A stretch of DNA of 47,301 bases from assembly GCF_000428985.1 (NCBI RefSeq), contig NZ_AUAZ01000032.1, positions 1 through 47,301 on the forward strand, read 5' to 3'. Shown here in pieces: positions 23,798 through 33,495 of the stretch (its first letter is position 1; each line of letters begins with the position of its first letter). The notes beneath the pieces are model-generated. The model had not been told where the DNA came from, did no database searches, and saw nothing but the letters and a program-made list of their open reading frames with translations. The position numbers were made by a program, and so were the translations under genes. The stretch comes from Marinobacterium litorale DSM 23545. Its GTDB lineage: Bacteria; Pseudomonadota; Gammaproteobacteria; Pseudomonadales; Balneatricaceae.

Positions 23798-24691
23798 ATG
23801 GACGCCACACCGTTTGAGCTGCTGGAGCGCATTGCCCAGACAGTCATCCCCCTTGTTGCCATTGTCGGACTTGGCTATCTCTATGCGCGCCGAGCCCATA
23901 CCGACATGTCAGTAGCCAACCGCATCAATATGGACCTTTTCTGTCCAGCACTTATTTTTTCGGTGATGTCCGCCGAGTCATTCGAACTGGTTGCCCATGC
24001 AGAGCTGGCGATTGGCGCGGCGATTATCGTATTGGGCTCTGGCCTGCTGGTCTGGCCTGTCTGCAAAGTTCTCGGCGTCCAACCCAAAACCTTTGTCCCG
24101 CCGATGATGTTCAATAACAGCGGCAATCTGGGTATACCACTGATTGTTCTTGCTTTTGGTGAGTACGCGCTGCCAGCAGCGGTAGTGATGTTTCTGGTCG
24201 AAAACCTGCTGCATTTCACGGTGGGCGCCTACATCATGGATCACCGAACCCATCCGATGACGCTGACACGAAACCCAATGATATTGGCGACCGCGTTAGG
24301 CTTAGTCTGGAGCCTGCTTGAAATCCCCTTGCCTGCCGTGATTCACACGCCGATCGACATGCTGGGACAAATAGCGATTCCGCTGATGCTTTTCTCACTG
24401 GGCGTACGTATGACCAGCATCGATTTTACCAACTGGAAACCGGGTCTGTGGGGCGCGATTCTGTCACCGGCCACCGGGCTAGTCATTGCCATTCCTTTGG
24501 CCATGGCAATGGATCTGACCCAAACTCAAACCGCCTATCTGATTCTCTTTGGCGCACTACCGCCCGCCGTACTCAACTATATGGTATCCGAGCGCTATAA
24601 CCAGGAACCTCAGCAAGTTGCTTCCATCGTACTGATCAGCAATATGGCGAGCCTGGCCGTGATTCCTCTGGTGTTGGCCTTCGTTCTCTGA
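23798..24691 (+). CDS. AEC-family permease (auxin efflux carrier / malonate-type transporter)
   Basis: The 297-aa hydrophobic protein has about ten predicted membrane helices in two repeats. FNNSGNLGIPLIVLAFG is the broken-helix motif of the AEC family, and LISNMASLAVIPLVLAF closes the second repeat. AEC members export or import small organic anions such as malonate, malate or lactate. The position after a D-lactate dehydrogenase gene suggests a 2-hydroxy-acid substrate, but that is inference. An AAGGA site precedes the ATG. It converges on the comEA-like gene, with a stem-loop between. Confidence 0.85.
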   Translation: MDATPFELLERIAQTVIPLVAIVGLGYLYARRAHTDMSVANRINMDLFCPALIFSVMSAESFELVAHAELAIGAAIIVLGSGLLVWPVCKVLGVQPKTFVPPMMFNNSGNLGIPLIVLAFGEYALPAAVVMFLVENLLHFTVGAYIMDHRTHPMTLTRNPMILATALGLVWSLLEIPLPAVIHTPIDMLGQIAIPLMLFSLGVRMTSIDFTNWKPGLWGAILSPATGLVIAIPLAMAMDLTQTQTAYLILFGALPPAVLNYMVSERYNQEPQQVASIVLISNMASLAVIPLVLAFVL

Positions 24692-24699
24692 CACCGCGC

Positions 24700-24731
24700 C
24701 CGCCAGAGGCTGCTCACGCGGCCTCTGGCGG
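24700..24731. terminator. Stem-loop between two convergent genes
   Basis: CCGCCAGAGGC (24700-24710) and GCCTCTGGCGG (24721-24731) are perfect 11-bp arms around a 10-nt loop, placed 8 nt past the AEC stop and 8 nt past the comEA-like stop on the other strand. It has no T run, so it may be a shared 3'-end hairpin rather than an intrinsic terminator. Confidence 0.5.
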
Positions 24732-24739
24732 CTGGAGCA

Positions 24740-25021
24740 TTAGCTCTCCGGCTCCTCAGCCGCCTCTACGGCTATCAGCTCCCGGTTTTTATCAAGCGTC
24801 GCGTCACCGATGCCGCTAACTTCCACCAGCTCGTCAACACTGGAGAAGCCACCGTTGGCCTCACGGTATTCCACGATGGCCGCCGCCTTGGCAGGCCCTA
24901 CACCATTCAGTGCAGAGGCAAGCTCGCTGGCCGTTGCCGTATTAAGATTAACAGGTGCCGCCTGGAGGAAAGGGGAGAACAGAGCAGCGCCAAGAACAAG
25001 CGCCTTCAGCAAGGGTCGCAT
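24740..25021 (-). CDS. ComEA-like helix-hairpin-helix protein, exported
   Basis: The 93-aa protein has a signal peptide (KALVLGAALFSPFLQAAP, cleavage near residue 21) and one HhH2 domain: VNLNTATASELASALNGVGP followed by AKAAAIVEYREANGG and GIGDATLDKNR. Such proteins bind DNA through the hairpins. Periplasmic forms assist DNA uptake in competent bacteria, but many short homologues have no proven role. The acidic tail EAAEEPES is unremarkable. It stands alone on its strand, 101 bp before pyrF ends. Confidence 0.88.
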   Translation of the reverse strand: MRPLLKALVLGAALFSPFLQAAPVNLNTATASELASALNGVGPAKAAAIVEYREANGGFSSVDELVEVSGIGDATLDKNRELIAVEAAEEPES

Positions 25022-25122
25022 AGCAACCTCCTAGATCCTTGGAGTCATTTGAGCCGCAAACCTGTTGGCCCGCGGGCCGATCATCCGTTGACCGACCCTC
25101 CAACCATACTATCCAAAGGGAT

Positions 25123-25842
25123 TTATGCCAAGAACCCTCGAGCACGAACCGCCTCTTCCACAATGCTCTTCGCCGCCGCAGCGGGATTATCTGCCTGAGT
25201 CACGGGGCGTCCCACGACCAGATAGGTCGACCCGGCTTTGACCGCTTCTTCGGGAGTCAGGATACGGCGTTGATCACCGGAAGCAGCTGAAGCAGGTCGA
25301 ATCCCGGGGGTGACCAGGCTGAAGGAAGAACCGATCTCATCACGCAGACGACTTGCTTCCTGCGCAGAGCAAACGACGCCATCGAGGCCACAGTCATGTG
25401 TCAGCCGGGCCAGCCTGACGACCTGCTCCATCGGATCCAGATCCAATCCGATCTCAGCCAGGTCCGAACGCTCCATACTGGTCAGCACGGTCACTGCAAT
25501 CAGCTGCGTTTGACAGTCAACCACCGTATCCAGCTCGTTCCTGGCCGCCTCCATCATCCGACGTCCACCACTGGCATGCACATTCACCATCCAGACGCCC
25601 AATTCGGCTGCCGCCTTGACCGCCTTCGCTGTCGTGTTGGGGATGTCGTGAAACTTCAAATCAAGAAAGACTTCAAAGCCCAGCGCGTGCAGCGCCTCGA
25701 CGATCGCCGGGCCGGCACGGGTAAATAGCTCTTTGCCAACCTTGACCCGGCACTGCTTGGGGTCCAGCTGCTGTGCCATCGCCAGGGCTGCGTCCGCGCT
25801 GGGATAGTCCAACGCGACAATAATTGGGGTGTCCGCCTGCAT
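25123..25842 (-). CDS. pyrF: Orotidine-5'-phosphate decarboxylase
   Basis: The 239-aa TIM-barrel enzyme makes UMP from OMP, the last step of pyrimidine synthesis. The catalytic [10 protein letters not shown] motif is at residues 61-70 with D61, K63 and D66 in place. [14 protein letters not shown] opens the barrel and [17 protein letters not shown] binds the phosphate. The start is ATG with a short gap of 21 bp from lapB, the order lapA-lapB-pyrF being conserved in gammaproteobacteria. Confidence 0.97.
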   Translation of the reverse strand: MQADTPIIVALDYPSADAALAMAQQLDPKQCRVKVGKELFTRAGPAIVEALHALGFEVFLDLKFHDIPNTTAKAVKAAAELGVWMVNVHASGGRRMMEAARNELDTVVDCQTQLIAVTVLTSMERSDLAEIGLDLDPMEQVVRLARLTHDCGLDGVVCSAQEASRLRDEIGSSFSLVTPGIRPASAASGDQRRILTPEEAVKAGSTYLVVGRPVTQADNPAAAAKSIVEEAVRARGFLA

Positions 25843-25863
25843 ATATCTCTCTCAGTCGGTGAC

Positions 25864-27063
25864 TTATTCGCCTTCAAGGCCTTGGATGGGGCGTATTTTA
25901 TTCCATTGACGGCAGGAAGGGCATTGCCAGAGCAATGTTCTCCCTGCATAGCCGCAATGACCACACTGGTATTTGGGTTTGTCCGCCTCGAGCTGGCCCG
26001 TTAAACCTCGCAGAACGGTAAGACTTTCACGGGCACTGTCTGAACCATGGGCCAGGTGCATATCAATCAGCCGATTGAGGCCACGCACGGACGGTCGCTT
26101 CTTCAGTTCATCGGTAATAAAAAGCCCGGCCTCGATCACGCCCTGCTCATCACAAAGGCGTTCAGCCCGGGCTAACATCACCGTGGTTGAGGGGGCTGTA
26201 GCCAGACAGGTATCCAGATAACGATCAAACGCGGAAAGCCTGTCGGAGGCTTCATAGCAGCGTTTTAAGTCCGCGATAGTCTCCGAGACCATGCCCGGAT
26301 CCTGTTCACGGACGCGACACAGTGCCTTAATAGCACGAGACCAGTTGTCCTGTTCCATATGTCTGCGCGCAAGTAGCAGACTGGCGCGCACCGAGTGGGT
26401 ATCAAAGCCATCGGCCTCTCGCAGATATTGCTCCGCAAGATTCCATCGTTTCCCATCCAGCGCCCGCTCAGCCAACTCGCAACAATATTGAGACAGCTCG
26501 TTAGCCATCGCCTGCTGCTCGCTGCTGGATAACTTTCTACCAACCTCCAGTGCGTCAAGCCATTCCCCCTCTTTCTCATAGAGCTTGATTAACAGCTTGC
26601 GCGCCTCGACGGCTATTTGATCAGACGGGTGGTCAGTGATGATCCCAGCGAGCAGATTTTCAGCCCGATCGAGAAGACCGGACGCTTCGTAATCACGGGC
26701 CAGGGCCATTTGAATGCGATGAAAATCGGTTCGGCTCAGACCCGGCCGCGCCAGCAGCGTTTGATGCACGCGGATCGCGCGTTCCACATCGCCTTTGCGA
26801 CGGAGCAAGCGAGCGAGCGCCAGGTGAGCCGGGATCGTATCGGAATTAATCTCGAGCGCACGGATGAAGCTCTCAATTGCCTCATCCGTGCGGTCACTCA
26901 TCAGGTAGTTAAGCCCCTGGAAATACTCGGGGTTGAGATTGGAATCTGAGCAGGATGAGCGATCGGCGGACGGCGTAGTCCGCTTCACTTGAGCGCGACC
27001 AAGAAGCCAGCCAATTGCAATAGCCGCAAAAAGCAGCGTCAGCAGTAGCGGGTCAAGCTCCAT
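25864..27063 (-). CDS. lapB: Lipopolysaccharide assembly protein LapB
   Basis: The 399-aa inner-membrane protein controls LPS synthesis by directing FtsH degradation of LpxC. An N-terminal membrane helix (PLLLTLLFAAIAIGWLLGRA) is followed by several TPR repeats from about residue 48 (YFQGLNYLMSDRTDEAIESF, PAHLALARLLRRKGDVERAI and others). The C-terminal rubredoxin-type zinc domain carries CGHCGY and CPSC, then RQWNKIRPIQG. Length is close to the E. coli protein (389 aa). It overlaps nothing and starts 1 bp after the lapA stop, so the two are translated together. Confidence 0.96.
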   Translation of the reverse strand: MELDPLLLTLLFAAIAIGWLLGRAQVKRTTPSADRSSCSDSNLNPEYFQGLNYLMSDRTDEAIESFIRALEINSDTIPAHLALARLLRRKGDVERAIRVHQTLLARPGLSRTDFHRIQMALARDYEASGLLDRAENLLAGIITDHPSDQIAVEARKLLIKLYEKEGEWLDALEVGRKLSSSEQQAMANELSQYCCELAERALDGKRWNLAEQYLREADGFDTHSVRASLLLARRHMEQDNWSRAIKALCRVREQDPGMVSETIADLKRCYEASDRLSAFDRYLDTCLATAPSTTVMLARAERLCDEQGVIEAGLFITDELKKRPSVRGLNRLIDMHLAHGSDSARESLTVLRGLTGQLEADKPKYQCGHCGYAGRTLLWQCPSCRQWNKIRPIQGLEGE

Positions 27064-27064
27064 T

Positions 27065-27370
27065 TCAACCCTGTTCTTTCAGCGCCGTCGTCCTCAGCTT
27101 TTCAACCTCCTGGCGGCTTGCCGTCGCTTTGCGCTGTGCCGCTCTGAGACGGGTACGCAACCCCAGTATCGTCATACTTGAGATCAGCACACCTGAAACG
27201 CCGCCTAAGAGAAAAGCTATAATCAGCCAGAGCGACAGCGTCATCTCGGGTAGCTGGATGAAGACCAGGTCAATAGCGACCGGCTCGGTATTATGTACCG
27301 TGAACAAAATCCCGATGACCAGAATAAAAAGTCCGATCACCGCCGCAATCAGGGTTTTCAACCAACTCAC
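27065..27370 (-). CDS. lapA: Lipopolysaccharide assembly protein A (YciS family)
   Basis: The 101-aa inner-membrane protein has two helices (TLIAAVIGLFILVIGILF and LWLIIAFLLGGVSGVLIS) and a cytoplasmic charged coiled coil (LRAAQRKATASRQEVEKL). It partners LapB in LPS assembly. The start is GTG at 27370. It lies 30 bp downstream of ihfB. Confidence 0.9.
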   Translation of the reverse strand: MSWLKTLIAAVIGLFILVIGILFTVHNTEPVAIDLVFIQLPEMTLSLWLIIAFLLGGVSGVLISSMTILGLRTRLRAAQRKATASRQEVEKLRTTALKEQG

Positions 27371-27400
27371 GGTTTACCGCCTCCGTTGTGGATAAGGCTA

Positions 27401-27697
27401 TCAGCCCTCATCCTGCAAACTTTCATTAACTTGATCCCGGAGCTCTTTGCCCGGTTTAAAGTGGGGAACATACTTCGCCGGCAACGGCACAGACTCACCG
27501 GTTTTGGGGTTGCGACCGATTCTGGGCGCGCGGTAGTGCAACGAAAAACTACCAAACCCCCTGATTTCGATTCGCTCCCCCTCAGCCAGTGTCTCGGTCA
27601 TATGGTCCAACATGGTTTTTACGGCAAGCTCTACATCCTTGACCGACAGCTGCGGATGGGCATCGATTAACCGCTCTATCAGCTCTGACTTGGTCAT
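27401..27697 (-). CDS. ihfB: Integration host factor beta subunit
   Basis: The 98-aa DNA-bending protein has the HU/IHF fold: [23 protein letters not shown] at the dimer interface and [28 protein letters not shown], with the arm proline in RNPKTG intercalating DNA. It forms a heterodimer with IhfA, which is not in the window. It follows rpsA after 63 bp, the conserved rpsA-ihfB order. A GGCCGGC stem with a T-rich loop in the gap may attenuate read-through. Confidence 0.97.
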   Translation of the reverse strand: MTKSELIERLIDAHPQLSVKDVELAVKTMLDHMTETLAEGERIEIRGFGSFSLHYRAPRIGRNPKTGESVPLPAKYVPHFKPGKELRDQVNESLQDEG

Positions 27698-27760
27698 ATC
27701 AGCTCCTCGCTGGGTTTTTCTGGCTTCCAGCCGACCCAGGCCGGCTTTTCTGCCGGGGTA

Positions 27761-29440
27761 TCAGGAGTCGCGCTTGTTCATTTGCGCCTTGATCAGATCA
27801 CCGATGGTGGTCGGGCCTGTATCATCGCTCTGCTCCTGAACGGACTTCAGCGCTTCTTTCTGCTCCTGCATCTCGACCTGCTTAACGGAGAGGTTGATCA
27901 CCCGGTTCCGGCGGTCAATACTGCCAATGGCAGCCTCGATTTCATCCCCGACGCTCAGCTCGGTGGTTAAGTCTTCCACACGATCTCGCGAAAGTTCAGA
28001 AACTTTAAGCTGACCATCAACGCCTTCCACTAAAGCGACAGTAGCTTGGCGCGGCGTAACTTCTGTGACCTGTCCCTTAACAATATCACCTTTGGGATGC
28101 TGATCCGCGTATTCCAGGAACGGGTCGGAATTCATCTGCTTGATACCCAGCGCAATCCGCTCTCGCTCTGGATCGATGGAGAGTACCAGCGCTTCCACCT
28201 CCTGGCCTTTGCTGTACGCCTTGACCGCCTCTTCGCCGGACTCATCCCATGAGAGATCGGACATGTGCACCAGCCCATCGATGCCGCCATCGAGTCCTAC
28301 GAAGACACCGAAATCGGTGATCGAGCGAATAACTCCCTGCACCCGGTCACCTTTTTTGTATTGGCTTGCGAATGCCTCCCAGGGGTTCTGCTTGCACTGC
28401 TTCATGCCCAGAGAGATACGGCGGCGCTGCTGGTCGATGTCGAGAATCATAACCTCGACCTCATCACCAATCTGCACAACTTTGGAGGGGTGGATATTCT
28501 TGTTGGTCCAGTCCATTTCAGAGACATGTACCAACCCTTCGATCCCTTCCGTGATTTCGGCGAAACAGCCGTAGTCAGTCAGATTGGTCACCCGTGCGGT
28601 GACCTTGTCACCCACGTTATAGTCCTGCGTGAGCTTGGTCCACGGGTCTTCCTGCAGCTGCTTAAGACCCAGCGAGACGCGACTGCGTTCACGATCAAAT
28701 TTGAGGACTTTGACATCGATTTCATCGCCAATCTTAAGCACTTCGCTGGGATGCTTAACCCGCTTCCAGGCGATATCGGTAATGTGCAGCAGGCCGTCGA
28801 TGCCACCCAGATCGATAAAGGCACCGTAGTCGGTCAGGTTCTTGACGATACCCTTGAGGACGATGCCCTCTTCCATTTTCTCAAGCAGCTTCTCGCGCTC
28901 TTCGCTGTATGCAGCTTCAAGGACGGCGCGACGGGATACGACAATGTTGTTGGTGCGCGCATCAAGCTTGACGATCTTGAATTCCAGATCCTGCCCTTCC
29001 AGATGAGAGGTATCACGCAAGGGACGAATATCAACAAGAGAACCGGGGAGGAAGGCGTTTATGCCGTTAACATCCACGGTCAAACCGCCACGCACTTTGC
29101 CGGTAATATGGCCGGATACGGTCTCTTCCTGATTGTAGGCCTGCTCCAGAACAGACCAGGCTTCAGCGCGACGGGCCTTTTCGCGAGAGAGCTGAGTGGA
29201 ACCAAAGCCATCTTCCAGTGACTCGAGGGCAACCTTAACCTCATCGCCGACTTTAAGGTCGACGTTACCCTCCTCGTCGCGGAACTGCTCCAGCGGAATA
29301 ACCCCTTCCGACTTGAGTCCCGCGTTGACGATCACAAAATCATTGTCGATCGCCACGACCGTCCCGATGACGATCGAGCCCGGTGCCATGTCCAGGTCCT
29401 TGAGACTCTCTTCAAACAGCTCGGCAAAACTCTCGCTCAT
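27761..29440 (-). CDS. rpsA: 30S ribosomal protein S1
   Basis: The 559-aa protein has six S1 (OB-fold) repeats, each about 70-90 residues: two N-terminal ribosome-anchoring repeats, then four RNA-binding repeats ([77 protein letters not shown]). It captures mRNA for translation initiation. Length matches E. coli (557 aa). The order cmk-rpsA-ihfB is conserved, and the gap to cmk is 28 bp. Confidence 0.98.
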   Translation of the reverse strand: MSESFAELFEESLKDLDMAPGSIVIGTVVAIDNDFVIVNAGLKSEGVIPLEQFRDEEGNVDLKVGDEVKVALESLEDGFGSTQLSREKARRAEAWSVLEQAYNQEETVSGHITGKVRGGLTVDVNGINAFLPGSLVDIRPLRDTSHLEGQDLEFKIVKLDARTNNIVVSRRAVLEAAYSEEREKLLEKMEEGIVLKGIVKNLTDYGAFIDLGGIDGLLHITDIAWKRVKHPSEVLKIGDEIDVKVLKFDRERSRVSLGLKQLQEDPWTKLTQDYNVGDKVTARVTNLTDYGCFAEITEGIEGLVHVSEMDWTNKNIHPSKVVQIGDEVEVMILDIDQQRRRISLGMKQCKQNPWEAFASQYKKGDRVQGVIRSITDFGVFVGLDGGIDGLVHMSDLSWDESGEEAVKAYSKGQEVEALVLSIDPERERIALGIKQMNSDPFLEYADQHPKGDIVKGQVTEVTPRQATVALVEGVDGQLKVSELSRDRVEDLTTELSVGDEIEAAIGSIDRRNRVINLSVKQVEMQEQKEALKSVQEQSDDTGPTTIGDLIKAQMNKRDS

Positions 29441-29468
29441 TACCCTCGGTCCTCAAAAAGGGGTTACA

Positions 29469-30158
29469 TCAGCGCAACCCTCTATGTCTAGCTTCGTCCA
29501 GCACCGCCAGCAGAACCTCATCTATTGCCATTTGCGTGCTATCCAGCACGATTGCCTCAGGCGCCGGTCTCAGAGGCGCGACCTCGCGATTCATATCCCG
29601 ATCATCACGCGCTCTTATATCGTCCAGTATCTCTTCAAGGCTAGCACCCAGCCCCTTGCTAATCAACTGCTTATAGCGACGCTGAGCACGCTCTTCCGGA
29701 GAGGCATCCAGGTAGATTTTCAAATCGGCCTCGGGAAACACGACAGTACCCATATCGCGACCATCAGCTACCAATCCCGGTAGCTGCGCAAAGTCTCGCT
29801 GACGTTTTAAAAGCGCCTGCCTCACCGGAGCCAGTGCTGCCACAACGGACGCATCAGCCCCCACCTCTTCACTGCGGATGGCGAGGGTGACTTCTTCACC
29901 TTCAAGGATCACCTGCAGCTCATCGTGCTCGGCCACAAACTGAACATCCAGGTGCGCCGCAAGCACTTCCAGCGCCTCTGTATCATCAACAGAAACCCCG
30001 TGATGACGCGCCGCCAGAGCGGTCAGCCGATAGAGTGCACCGCTATCGAGCAGATGCCATCCCAGCGCCTTCGCAAGCAGCTTACATAGTGTCCCTTTAC
30101 CAGACCCACTCGGTCCATCGACTGTCAGTACCGGTACTTTGTTAACCTGCGGGGACAT
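29469..30158 (-). CDS. cmk: Cytidylate kinase
   Basis: The 229-aa kinase phosphorylates CMP and dCMP using ATP. The P-loop GPSGSGKGT is at about residues 15-23. [21 protein letters not shown] and [16 protein letters not shown], with the conserved arginines that bind CMP and the phosphoryl group, follow. Its start codon touches the stop of the upstream tyrA-aroA gene. Confidence 0.97.
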   Translation of the reverse strand: MSPQVNKVPVLTVDGPSGSGKGTLCKLLAKALGWHLLDSGALYRLTALAARHHGVSVDDTEALEVLAAHLDVQFVAEHDELQVILEGEEVTLAIRSEEVGADASVVAALAPVRQALLKRQRDFAQLPGLVADGRDMGTVVFPEADLKIYLDASPEERAQRRYKQLISKGLGASLEEILDDIRARDDRDMNREVAPLRPAPEAIVLDSTQMAIDEVLLAVLDEARHRGLR

Positions 30159-32374
30159 CAGTCCTCCTCCTTAAAAAGCTCCATTCCTACCCGGCGAGCC
30201 TGCTCTACAAAATCCGGGCAGTACAAACCAACGCCGGCGCAGGCGGTAATCTTGAGCGGGCCCTGTGTCCGCTGCCCCGCCACACTCAAAGCCATGGCGA
30301 CACGCGCATCACCACCACTGGATACCTCGCCCCCGGTCAACGGCCCCGGGCGTACAGAGAGCTGATTGTTCTCGATCTCACAGTCACCACCCAGATGAAC
30401 CAGCGCATCGATCATCAACTGCAGGCGGGCGTTCCCTGCCAGTATCTGATCACTGGGCGCCATTAACCGAGTCTCACCGGCAGCAAAACACGCCGCCACC
30501 AACAGCGGGGCGCACTCGTCCAGCGCCGCATGGGCATACTCTCCGGGTATATCGATGCCCTTCAGAGGGGCATAGCACACCCGCAAGTCCGCTACCGGCT
30601 CCGCACAGTCATCATGTCTGTTGATCCACCGGATATCCGCTCCCATCAACTGCAGCAGCTCAATCAACGCCGTTCGCGTCGGGTTACAGCCCACATGCTC
30701 CAGAGTCAGATCGGAACCCGGCGTTATGGCCGCTGCCACTACATAGTAGAACGCCAAGCTTATATCACCGGGTACACTGAGCCGGGTGGCCTGGGGGCGC
30801 TGCATCGGTGACAGCTCAATAACATTCTCATTGCATTGCAGCTTACAACCAAAATGAGACAACATGCGTTCGGTGTGATCGCGTGTCATCAGTGCCTGTG
30901 TGATCACAGTCGGTGTCGAGCTGTAAAGTCCGGCCAGCAGCAACGCTGATTTGACCTGAGCGCTATCCGTTTGCAACGGCGTGTCAGGGGCTTCGATAAA
31001 CGCATTTCCAGCGATACGCAACGGGGGTTTAGCGCCCGTTTCACTCTCTACCTCGGCACCGAGCTGCCGCAGCGGCTCAAGCACTGCCATCATCGACTCT
31101 TCGCTTAACAGCTGATCCGCTTCAAGCGATGTGGAGAAAGCTTGCGCAGCCAGCACGCCACACAGCAACCGCATTGTGGTGCCGGAACCGCCCATATAGA
31201 GGGGGCCCACCGGAGGACGCAAGCCTTTTAGCCCAACACCGAAAACGCGCACACGCCCTTGGTGTGGCCCCTCGATGACCACCCCCAGGTCTCTGAAGGC
31301 CTGCAGCGTCGCAAGACTATCTTCACCCTCGAGAAAGCCTTCGATGTCCGTTACGCCTTCGGCAAGTGCCGCAATCATAACCGCGCGATGGGAGATAGAC
31401 CGATCGCCAGGCACCGAAATCGAGCCGGTCAGTGCACCCGCAGGCCGGGTGTAGAACGTCAGCGTTTGATTTCGGACATCCGGCGCATAGGCCGAGCGGG
31501 CCAACAACCGCGAAAAATGCTCGCGGGCCGCCTTGGCACGGGTAAAAATCCCCAGCAGCTGCTCACTCTCGCCGGACGCGATCGCCTCCCGCAACTTACC
31601 AACGCCCTGGGTAAAACGGTCGATCTGAACCAACAACTGATCACGGTTGGCAAAACAGATGTCATGCCACATGGTCGGATCACTGGCCGCGATGCGGGTA
31701 AAGTCCCGGAACCCTCCGGCCGCGTATCGAAATATATCGGTGTTTTCCGCCTCATGCGCCAGCGTATCAACCAACGAGAAGGCCAGCAGATGGGGTAAGT
31801 GGCTGGTTGCGGCCAACACCTCGTCATGGCGCTGAACCTCCATCTGCAACACTTCAGCCCCCACCGCCTGCCACAGCCTGGCTATGGCCAAGGTTGCCTG
31901 CGGGTCGGATTCCGGCAATGGCGTCAGAATCACCTTGCGCCGAACAAATAACGCTTCGTCAGACGCTCCTACGCCACTTTTTTCGGCACCGGCAATGGGA
32001 TGACCCGGCACAAAACCGGCTGGCAGTTCAGTGAAAAGATGGCGGGCCGTTGCTACGAGATTACTTTTGGTGCTGCCCACATCCGTCAGCAAGGTATTGT
32101 CACGCAGTGCCGGACGGATCTGCTCCAGAACCTGCTCCATCACTTTGACCGGTACGGCAAGCACGACCAGATCTGCCCGGCGAACCTCCTCAAGCAGGTC
32201 TTCACCGATACGATCGATAACCCCGAGTGAAACACCCAGCTCACACTCTGACCGGTTGAGGTCAAAACCGACCACCTCGGTGACCAACCCCCTGGCCCTG
32301 AGAGCGCGGGCCAGAGATCCGCCGATCAACCCGAGACCAACGACCAGAACCCGGTCGGTGGAAAACTTCAGCAC
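30158..32374 (-). CDS. Fused prephenate dehydrogenase / EPSP synthase (TyrA-AroA)
   Basis: The 738-aa fusion joins two enzymes of aromatic amino acid synthesis. Residues 1 to about 290 are TyrA: the NAD site [14 protein letters not shown], then [14 protein letters not shown] and [11 protein letters not shown]. From about 310 on is AroA, 5-enolpyruvylshikimate-3-phosphate synthase, with [19 protein letters not shown] and [19 protein letters not shown]. The same fusion occurs in Pseudomonas and many Oceanospirillales. The start is GTG at 32374, overlapping the hisC stop. The order pheA-hisC-tyrA/aroA-cmk is conserved. Confidence 0.97.
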   Translation of the reverse strand: MLKFSTDRVLVVGLGLIGGSLARALRARGLVTEVVGFDLNRSECELGVSLGVIDRIGEDLLEEVRRADLVVLAVPVKVMEQVLEQIRPALRDNTLLTDVGSTKSNLVATARHLFTELPAGFVPGHPIAGAEKSGVGASDEALFVRRKVILTPLPESDPQATLAIARLWQAVGAEVLQMEVQRHDEVLAATSHLPHLLAFSLVDTLAHEAENTDIFRYAAGGFRDFTRIAASDPTMWHDICFANRDQLLVQIDRFTQGVGKLREAIASGESEQLLGIFTRAKAAREHFSRLLARSAYAPDVRNQTLTFYTRPAGALTGSISVPGDRSISHRAVMIAALAEGVTDIEGFLEGEDSLATLQAFRDLGVVIEGPHQGRVRVFGVGLKGLRPPVGPLYMGGSGTTMRLLCGVLAAQAFSTSLEADQLLSEESMMAVLEPLRQLGAEVESETGAKPPLRIAGNAFIEAPDTPLQTDSAQVKSALLLAGLYSSTPTVITQALMTRDHTERMLSHFGCKLQCNENVIELSPMQRPQATRLSVPGDISLAFYYVVAAAITPGSDLTLEHVGCNPTRTALIELLQLMGADIRWINRHDDCAEPVADLRVCYAPLKGIDIPGEYAHAALDECAPLLVAACFAAGETRLMAPSDQILAGNARLQLMIDALVHLGGDCEIENNQLSVRPGPLTGGEVSSGGDARVAMALSVAGQRTQGPLKITACAGVGLYCPDFVEQARRVGMELFKEED

Positions 32375-33474
32375 GACAGCACCTTTTTCAGCGCTTGCAG
32401 GCAGCGCTCATTCTCAGCTTCCAGCCCGACGGTCACGCGCAGATGGTTCGGCATATCATAAGGGTGCAACGGTCGCACAATGACCCCCTCTCGCAGCAAG
32501 CTTTGGTAAATGCCGGTACTGTCCTGACCCAAATCCAGCGTGAGAAAGTTTCCCTGCGACGGCAGCACCGACACACCCAGGTGACTCAACCCTTCGAGTA
32601 GCTGTGCTTTTCCGGCCCGGCACGTCTGTACAACCCGTTCCAGATACTGACCATCGAACAGAGAGGCCTCCGCAGCCGCCAGCGCCGCACAGTTCACGTT
32701 GAATGGCTCGCGCACCCGATTCATCAGATCGGTCAGCTCAGGGTTGGCACTGGCAAAACCAACCCGCAACCCAGCTAAACCGTAGGCTTTGGAAAAGGTC
32801 CGCGTCACCACCAGATTACTGTATTCCTTTACCAGCGACAGACCATCAGGCAGGTCCGCCTCTGGCTCGACATATTCGCTATAGGCTTCATCGAGTACCA
32901 CGACGACCTGTTCCGGAACACGCTGCATAAAAGCGGAAAACTCGCTCCGGTCAAAGGACGTTCCAGTCGGGTTGTTGGGGTTTGCCAGGAAAACCAGCCG
33001 GGTGGTTTCATCAACCTGTCCGGCAATCGCCGCCAGATCATGCCCAAACCCGCTGGCAGCAACCACGGTGCGCTTTGCCTGAGCCACACGGGCTGCTATT
33101 TCGTAGGCGACAAATCCATACTGTGAGTAAACAACACCCTGCCCAGGTTCCACCAGGATACGGGCCAATATGTTCAGTAACTCATTGGAACCGTTGCCCA
33201 AGGTCAGCTGATCCACAGCCAGATCGAAGCGTTCGGCAATCGCCTGCTTGAGTCGGTAGCCGGTAGGATCCGGGTACCGGGTCATTCCGGTTAAGACTTC
33301 GGTCGCTGCATTCAACGCCTTAACGCTTGGACCAAAGGGATTTTCGTTGCTCGCCAGGCTCACGATATCGGTCAAGCCCAGCTCGCGCTGCAACTCACTG
33401 GCAGGTTTACCCGGCCGATAGGGATTGAGCGTCGCGACGCCAGCGGTCGCCCTGCTGTAAAAATCGATCGCCAA
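32368..33474 (-). CDS. hisC: Histidinol-phosphate / aromatic aminotransferase
   Basis: The 368-aa PLP-dependent class I/II aminotransferase has the HisC motifs NPYRPGKPASELQRELG, SLASNENPFGPS and the PLP lysine in TRTFSKAYGLAGLRVG. In this gene neighbourhood (pheA upstream, tyrA downstream) the HisC2-type enzyme probably also transaminates prephenate or aromatic keto acids. I place the start at TTG 33474 because GGAG lies 7 nt before it and the resulting N-terminus matches the family; a TTG at 33492 would add six residues. It is 21 bp from pheA. Confidence 0.92.
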   Translation of the reverse strand: MAIDFYSRATAGVATLNPYRPGKPASELQRELGLTDIVSLASNENPFGPSVKALNAATEVLTGMTRYPDPTGYRLKQAIAERFDLAVDQLTLGNGSNELLNILARILVEPGQGVVYSQYGFVAYEIAARVAQAKRTVVAASGFGHDLAAIAGQVDETTRLVFLANPNNPTGTSFDRSEFSAFMQRVPEQVVVVLDEAYSEYVEPEADLPDGLSLVKEYSNLVVTRTFSKAYGLAGLRVGFASANPELTDLMNRVREPFNVNCAALAAAEASLFDGQYLERVVQTCRAGKAQLLEGLSHLGVSVLPSQGNFLTLDLGQDSTGIYQSLLREGVIVRPLHPYDMPNHLRVTVGLEAENERCLQALKKVLSC

Positions 33475-33495
33475 TTTATCACTCCACTTCAAGCG

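Noticed and set aside
25067-25078. GGCCCGCGGGCC palindrome upstream of the comEA-like gene
   Set aside because: Short GC palindrome with no linked motif; chance is likely.
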